A DNA stretch of 9,352 bases from Trueperaceae bacterium (GTDB taxonomy: Bacteria > Deinococcota > Deinococci > Deinococcales > Trueperaceae): assembly GCA_007122815.1 (NCBI GenBank), contig SKSV01000029.1, positions 1 through 9,352 on the forward strand. The letters run 5' to 3'. Made by a program: the position numbers and the translations under genes. Shown one piece after another: positions 6,305 to 9,352 of the stretch. Each line of letters opens with the position of its first letter. The stretch's first letter is position 1. The notes beneath the pieces are model-generated. The model worked only from the letters and a program-made list of their open reading frames with translations. It searched no databases and was not told where the DNA came from.

Positions 6305-7792
6305 ATGCCGACCGAGACGCTACTTCTCGCCGTCGATTTGGGTACGCAGCAATTCAAGGCGATGGTGGTCTCGGCGGCCACGGGCGAGGTGGTGTCGCGA
6401 GCCGTGGCTGCCGTCGACAACTACTCCGAGGCGCCTGGGATGGTCGAGCAAGACCCCCAGCAGTGGCAGGAGCTTCTCTTCGCCGTGGGGCGCCGCGCGG
6501 TAGACGAGAGCGGCAAGGCGGCAGCGATCGCGGGCATCGGCGTAACCGGCCACATGCACACGCTCGTCGGGCTCGATGCCCAGCACCGGCCGGTTCATCG
6601 CGCCGTGGTGTGGAACGACACGCGTTCGAGCAGAGCCGCCGAGACGCTGGCGCGCTCAGAGCCGCTCTGGAACCCCCCGATCTCGGCTTACACCCTGCCC
6701 AAGCTCCTGTGGCTCGAGCAGCACCACCCGGAGGCCGCGTCGCGCGTCAGCACGCTCGTGTACCCGAAGGACTACCTGCGCCTGTGCCTCACCGGGCGGG
6801 CCGCAACCGACCCCTCCGACGCATCGAGCTCGCTCGCATGGGACTTCCGGGCTCGGGCATGGGACCACGGCCTCCTTTGTGAGCACGGTCTGGGGGAGCT
6901 CGACATGCCGGAGGTGCTTCGATCGAACGCGCTGGCCGGCGAGCTCGACGCGGAGCCTGCCCGGCGGCTCGGCCTACGCGCCGGCTTGCCCGTGGCTACT
7001 GGTGCGGGCGATGTCGCAGCAGCTCTGATCGGCGCCAACGTCGTCGATTCGGATGCGGTGCTGATCAACGCCGGGACCGCTGCTCAGGTCATCACGTTGC
7101 CTCGCGCGGGCCGTGACGAGATTCTCGACGGACGCCACGAGCGTGGGCGGATCGGGTACCTGTTCGAGGTCGGTCTCGAGGACCGGCTGTTCATCATGGG
7201 TGCCCTACCGAGCGCCGGGCACTCCCTCGCCTGGTGGAGGCGGCTCGGAGGTGGCAGGCACGGTTTCGAAGACCTCGATGCCATGGCCGCCGAGCACCCG
7301 CTCGAGCCGAGCGCCGCCATCTTCCTGCCCTACCTACAGGGAACCGGAACCCCGAGCATGGTCGATGGCGGTCTAGCGGGCTTCGTCCAGGTAAGCGCCA
7401 GCGAAGACGTGGGGCGCCTGACCCGGGCGGTCATCGAAGGTGTCGCCATGGGGATCAGGGGCGCCCTCGACGCGATGATGCAGGGAAGACCACGGCCGTC
7501 GACGATCGTGATCACGGGTGGCCTGGGGCGCAGCTCGACATTCTGTCGTGCTCTCAGCACGCTACTCGCCGAGACCGTCGAGGTGAGGCAGGTCGCGGAC
7601 GTGTCGTGCATCGGAGCTGCTGCGACGGCGTGGTCGCTCCTGGAGGGCGAGGTCGAGGCGATCCCGATCCGGAGCGACGCGTTCTCCACGTACACACCGG
7701 ACAGCGCTGGACGCGATGCCATCGAGGCACGGTATCTCCGCTTCCAGAGGTGGACCGACATTGTCGTGGAGGCCTTCGGCGAACTGCGCTGA
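6305..7792 (+). CDS. FGGY-family carbohydrate kinase, xylulokinase-like
   Basis: This 495-residue cytoplasmic kinase transfers the ATP gamma-phosphate to a sugar or polyol, and its length is typical of the family. The N-terminal phosphate loop is DLGTQQFKA (residues 11-19). The sugar-contacting segments are GVTGHMHTLVGLD (from residue 79, where xylulokinases usually read SGQMHG) and WNDTR (103-107). The catalytic base should be Asp236 in GAGDVAAALIGANVV, followed by the INAGTAAQV strand. The C-terminal ATP-binding motif is ITGGLGRSS (403-411), and GAAATAW follows as the final helix. ATG 6305 follows GGAGG (6296-6300) at 4 bp. It is the last operon gene, so its substrate is probably the ketose or epimer made by the isomerase. 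Xylulokinase is the closest type, but the altered Q-to-H position leaves the true substrate open. Confidence 0.9.
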   Translation: MPTETLLLAVDLGTQQFKAMVVSAATGEVVSRAVAAVDNYSEAPGMVEQDPQQWQELLFAVGRRAVDESGKAAAIAGIGVTGHMHTLVGLDAQHRPVHRAVVWNDTRSSRAAETLARSEPLWNPPISAYTLPKLLWLEQHHPEAASRVSTLVYPKDYLRLCLTGRAATDPSDASSSLAWDFRARAWDHGLLCEHGLGELDMPEVLRSNALAGELDAEPARRLGLRAGLPVATGAGDVAAALIGANVVDSDAVLINAGTAAQVITLPRAGRDEILDGRHERGRIGYLFEVGLEDRLFIMGALPSAGHSLAWWRRLGGGRHGFEDLDAMAAEHPLEPSAAIFLPYLQGTGTPSMVDGGLAGFVQVSASEDVGRLTRAVIEGVAMGIRGALDAMMQGRPRPSTIVITGGLGRSSTFCRALSTLLAETVEVRQVADVSCIGAAATAWSLLEGEVEAIPIRSDAFSTYTPDSAGRDAIEARYLRFQRWTDIVVEAFGELR

Positions 7793-7807
7793 ACGTACGT
7801 GGCAGTT

Positions 7808-7832
7808 CCGCGCGGAGCGCTGAGCCGCGCGG
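7808..7832. repeat. Duplicated CCGCGCGG palindrome after the kinase gene
   Basis: The self-complementary octamer CCGCGCGG occurs at 7808-7815 and again at 7825-7832, 9 bp apart. The copies can pair with each other or fold alone. It lies 16 bp past the kinase stop and may add to 3'-end structure. Confidence 0.4.
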
Positions 7833-7870
7833 CACCAGCTGTAACAGTGCCAGGTGGACCGTAGCGCGAG

Positions 7871-7899
7871 GCCCGCCAGCCATGGCACCCCTGGCGGGC
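7871..7899 (+). terminator. Terminator-like hairpin of the sugar operon
   Basis: GCCCGCCAG at 7871-7879 and CTGGCGGGC at 7891-7899 form a perfect 9-bp stem with an 11-nt loop, followed by TTGTGATGCTTCTC, which is only moderately T-rich. Its position after the last operon gene supports transcription termination, possibly inefficient or Rho-assisted. Confidence 0.6.
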
Positions 7900-7904
7900 T
7901 TGTG

Positions 7905-8232
7905 ATGCTTCTCTCGGTGTTGATGGCGCTCGTGTGGTCGTTCGCCGGCTCCGTGCTGGCGCAGACGCCGCCGTGCGAGGATGCTGCGCTGCGCGTGGCG
8001 GTGGCGCGAGGTCGTGGAGCAACGCGATTGACTCGAGCCGCAAGGTCGAGGGATCCTGGTCCCCGAGCCCGTTCGGGAGCTCGCGAGGCTGGCGCGCTCG
8101 GCGGTACTCGCGACATCGTCCTGCGACAGCCGGTCGGTGACAAGCAGGTCGTCGGCCGGCTGGAAGCCAGGATGGTTGGCAGGCGGCCGCTCCAGGGTCG
8201 ATCGCCGTCGCTGTGCGTCACCCCGCCGCTAG
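7905..8232 (+). pseudogene. Remnant of a secreted protein gene (signal peptide then frameshift)
   Basis: ATG 7905 opens a frame reading MLLSVLMALVWSF, then AGSVLAQTPPCEDAALRVAVAR. This is a convincing signal peptide with a likely cut after V-L-A, followed by a charged, helix-prone start. Nearly all codons to about 8009 end in G or C, as in a real gene. The coding quality then jumps one frame at 8010-8011 (VVEQRD), meets TGA 8029-8031, and continues as LEPQGRGILVPEPVRELARLARSAVLA to TAG 8230-8232. The simplest reading is a small exported, perhaps coiled-coil, protein broken by a frameshift and a stop. The original frame stays open but runs antisense into the DUF302 gene with poor composition. 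The family is not recognised. It begins 5 bp after the operon terminator with no clear ribosome site. Confidence 0.4.
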
Positions 8233-8240
8233 CGCGGGGT
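8220..8240 (-). terminator. Hairpin downstream of the DUF302 gene
   Basis: ACCCCGC (8220-8226) and GCGGGGT (8234-8240) form a perfect 7-bp stem with a 7-nt loop, 11 bp beyond the DUF302 stop. On the - strand no T-run follows, so intrinsic termination would be weak. Confidence 0.4.
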
Positions 8241-8251
8241 ACACCTGTCAG

Positions 8252-8731
8252 TCAGTTGACGACGGTTGCGATGAACGCCTCGGTCTCGGTCGAGGCCTTC
8301 TGCATCACCTCGTTGCTGAGGCCGCCGAACATGCGGGCGACGAGGCCGGAGTTCATGCGGGCGACGTAGGTGGTGCCGTCGCTGGTCTGATAGACGGAGA
8401 CGCGGCAGGGCATCATGGGTGTGACGATGCGTTCGTCGTCCTGTTCGAGGATCTCGATCGAGTACTGCGACGAGCACAGGTCGAACACGGTGACGCCGGG
8501 GACGGTCGCCGCGTGGTTCGCGACCACGGCCTGCATGTCGGTGCTGTTGAGGATCGACCAGCCGGCCTCGGCGGCCTCTGCCTGGAAGACCGCGATGGTC
8601 TCTTCGTAGCCGTAGGGGCTCTCGTCTTGCAGCATCATCAGTGGCGGTGCCGAGAACCAGACGATGGCGGTCATCGCCAGGAATCCGATGGCGAAGCCTG
8701 CGATACCGACGGTGAGTGCTCTGGTGTTCAT
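8252..8731 (-). CDS. Membrane-anchored DUF302 domain protein
   Basis: This is a 159-residue protein with one N-terminal membrane segment (about residues 4-27, ending AIVWF) and a DUF302 domain outside the membrane. The domain pattern is visible: YGYEETIAVFQAEAAEAGWSIL at the start, a VFDLCSSQYSIEIL strand-turn, IVTPMMPCRVSVYQ, and YVARMNSGLVARMFGG near the end. Two cysteines (Cys86 and Cys109) sit at positions where this subgroup often has them, possibly as a pair. DUF302 is of unknown function. ATG 8731 is preferred to TTG 8743 because the TTG overlaps the ribosome site. The gene is divergent from the short DUF3592-like frame and has no visible link to the sugar operon. Confidence 0.85.
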   Translation of the reverse strand: MNTRALTVGIAGFAIGFLAMTAIVWFSAPPLMMLQDESPYGYEETIAVFQAEAAEAGWSILNSTDMQAVVANHAATVPGVTVFDLCSSQYSIEILEQDDERIVTPMMPCRVSVYQTSDGTTYVARMNSGLVARMFGGLSNEVMQKASTETEAFIATVVN

Positions 8732-8737
8732 GGGGTT

Positions 8738-8741
8738 CTCC
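8738..8741 (-). promoter_or_regulatory. Ribosome binding site deciding the DUF302 start
   Basis: On the - strand GGAG (8741 to 8738) lies 6 bp before ATG 8731. It overlaps the alternative TTG start at 8743, which has no ribosome site of its own. Confidence 0.65.
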
Positions 8742-8807
8742 AATGCTGGGCGGAGCTGGGTGCGCCGTCACGCGAGGGTTTCTGTGGGCTGACTGCGTTC
8801 TCCGAGC

Positions 8808-9071
8808 GTGGAGGACGTATCTCTCGGCAGACCGGTCGTGAGAGTCGCGTTCCCGGATGGAGACTCACGTGAGTTCGCAGCACGCTTCGTCTCTTCGTTC
8901 ACGTCCTTTGTCTCCGATCAGCTGGTCGAGGTCTTGTGGGACCCGACATCTGGCAGGCCGCGACTGAACTCCTCCGGAGAAGTCCACTTCCCCGCGCTCT
9001 TCGTCCTGACCGTGGCGCTTTTCATCCTCTTCGGACCGGTGTTCAGCATCGCGGTGTGGACCCGGGCATAG
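8808..9071 (+). CDS. Short DUF3592-like membrane protein, probably N-terminally truncated
   Basis: An 87-residue frame from GTG 8808 reads GRPVVRVAFPDGDSREF, then VSDQLVEVLWDPTSGRPRLNS, then a hydrophobic helix at about residues 61-83. This is the second half of the DUF3592 pattern: P-V-V-x-F-x-x-P-D-G, then V-G-D-x-V-x-V-x-Y-D-P, then a final membrane helix. Family members usually start with another membrane helix, which is absent. In-frame TGA at 8790-8792 blocks extension, and no other frame upstream is hydrophobic. No ribosome site precedes GTG 8808. It is therefore likely a remnant whose 5' end was lost when the DUF302 region became adjacent, though a working short protein cannot be excluded. 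The function of DUF3592 is unknown. Confidence 0.45.
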   Translation: MEDVSLGRPVVRVAFPDGDSREFAARFVSSFTSFVSDQLVEVLWDPTSGRPRLNSSGEVHFPALFVLTVALFILFGPVFSIAVWTRA

Positions 9072-9097
9072 GGCTGACCCACACGTGCGAACCTGGG

Positions 9098-9250
9098 ATG
9101 GATGAGGGCCCTTCACCGAGGCTGGAGATGACGCGCGCAAGCAGAGGCCAACGGCCCGACGCTGTGCTGGCGGCCGAAGCGCTGCGTTGCATGGGGGACG
9201 TACACGCGTGCGGAGAGGTCGCGATCCGGGTGGCGGGTGAGGCGGCGTGA
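9098..9250 (+). CDS. Possible small ORF before the acetyltransferase gene
   Basis: A 50-codon frame from ATG 9098 ends at TGA 9248-9250, overlapping the next start as GTGA. The product (MDEGPSPRLEMTRASRGQRP onward) is unrecognised, and no good ribosome site precedes it. The overlap suggests coupling, but chance is likely. Confidence 0.2.
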   Translation: MDEGPSPRLEMTRASRGQRPDAVLAAEALRCMGDVHACGEVAIRVAGEAA

Positions 9251-9352
9251 GCGGTTCGCTGCGGCTGCGCGCCGCGCGCCCCGAGGACGTGGCCGCCATC
9301 GTGACGGTCGACCCGGTCGCCCGTGTCGACGAGGAGCGCCGGCGCTTCATCG
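9247..9352 (+). CDS. GNAT-family N-acetyltransferase, N-terminus only
   Basis: GTG 9247 follows GAGG (9239-9242) and opens a frame reading LRLRAARPEDVAAIVTVDP, then EERRRFI, which runs off the window end. The 'R-x-A-R-P-E-D-V-A-A-I' start is the usual first strand and helix of GNAT acetyltransferases, which move an acetyl group from acetyl-CoA to an amine. Only 35 residues are present, so the acetyl-CoA-binding motif cannot be checked and the substrate is unknown. Confidence 0.6.
   Translation, partial: MSGSLRLRAARPEDVAAIVTVDPVARVDEERRRFI

Noticed and set aside
8011..8369. Continuation of the secreted-protein frame from 7905 to 8369
   Set aside because: Composition worsens after about 8010 and the frame overlaps DUF302 antisense, so only the N-terminal part looks like true coding sequence.
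8213..8872. 219-codon + strand frame opposite DUF302
   Set aside because: It is a mirror of the DUF302 gene, rich in Asp, Gly, His and Arg, with no domain pattern.
1..9352. CRISPR arrays, tRNA or rRNA genes, transposases, integrases, attachment sites
   Set aside because: I saw no regularly spaced repeats, tRNA-like cloverleaf, conserved rRNA segment or recombinase motif on either strand. This was by eye only.

Overview
The window is a stretch of a high-GC bacterial chromosome. Most of it is one well-formed carbohydrate uptake and catabolism operon on the + strand (about 1.1-7.8 kb), flanked by gene-poor sequence with decayed genes. No phylogenetic marker is present. The solute-binding protein has a plain type I signal peptide with no lipobox cysteine. 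That is unusual for Actinomycetota or Bacillota but common in Deinococcota (for example Trueperaceae) and in Gram-negative bacteria, so host assignment is only a guess.

Left flank (1-1098). Positions 127-611 read as a dead type II toxin-antitoxin module. The BrnT-like toxin remnant carries an amber stop and an apparent internal in-frame deletion. The CopG/BrnA-like antitoxin is split by a frameshift that a 2-bp loss in a GC repeat would explain. No gene is visible from 612 to about 1098.

Operon (1099-7899). A near-consensus sigma-70-type promoter (TTGACG, 17 bp, TACAAT) overlaps a 15-bp inverted repeat that could be an operator. The genes, in order, are a SIS-domain sugar-phosphate protein, a family 1 sugar-binding protein, two MalF/MalG-type permeases, a TIM-barrel sugar isomerase/epimerase and an FGGY (xylulokinase-like) kinase. 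The inferred scheme is capture and import of a sugar, isomerisation or epimerisation by the TIM-barrel enzyme, and phosphorylation by the kinase. The SIS protein probably acts on a phosphorylated sugar or senses one. The importer ATPase and a regulator gene are missing from the window. The three wider junctions (binding protein/permease, permease/isomerase, isomerase/kinase) each contain a perfect or near-perfect inverted repeat, and a terminator-like hairpin follows the kinase. This suggests RNA-level tuning of expression within the operon.

Right flank (7900-9352). A probable secreted-protein pseudogene (7905-8232) is followed by a membrane-anchored DUF302 protein on the - strand and a short DUF3592-like fragment on the + strand that lacks its first membrane segment. 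The window ends in the N-terminus of a probable GNAT acetyltransferase.

Nothing here amounts to a clearly new defence or mobile system. The most interesting items are the uncharacterised sugar pathway with its hairpin-punctuated operon, and the fossil toxin-antitoxin pair.
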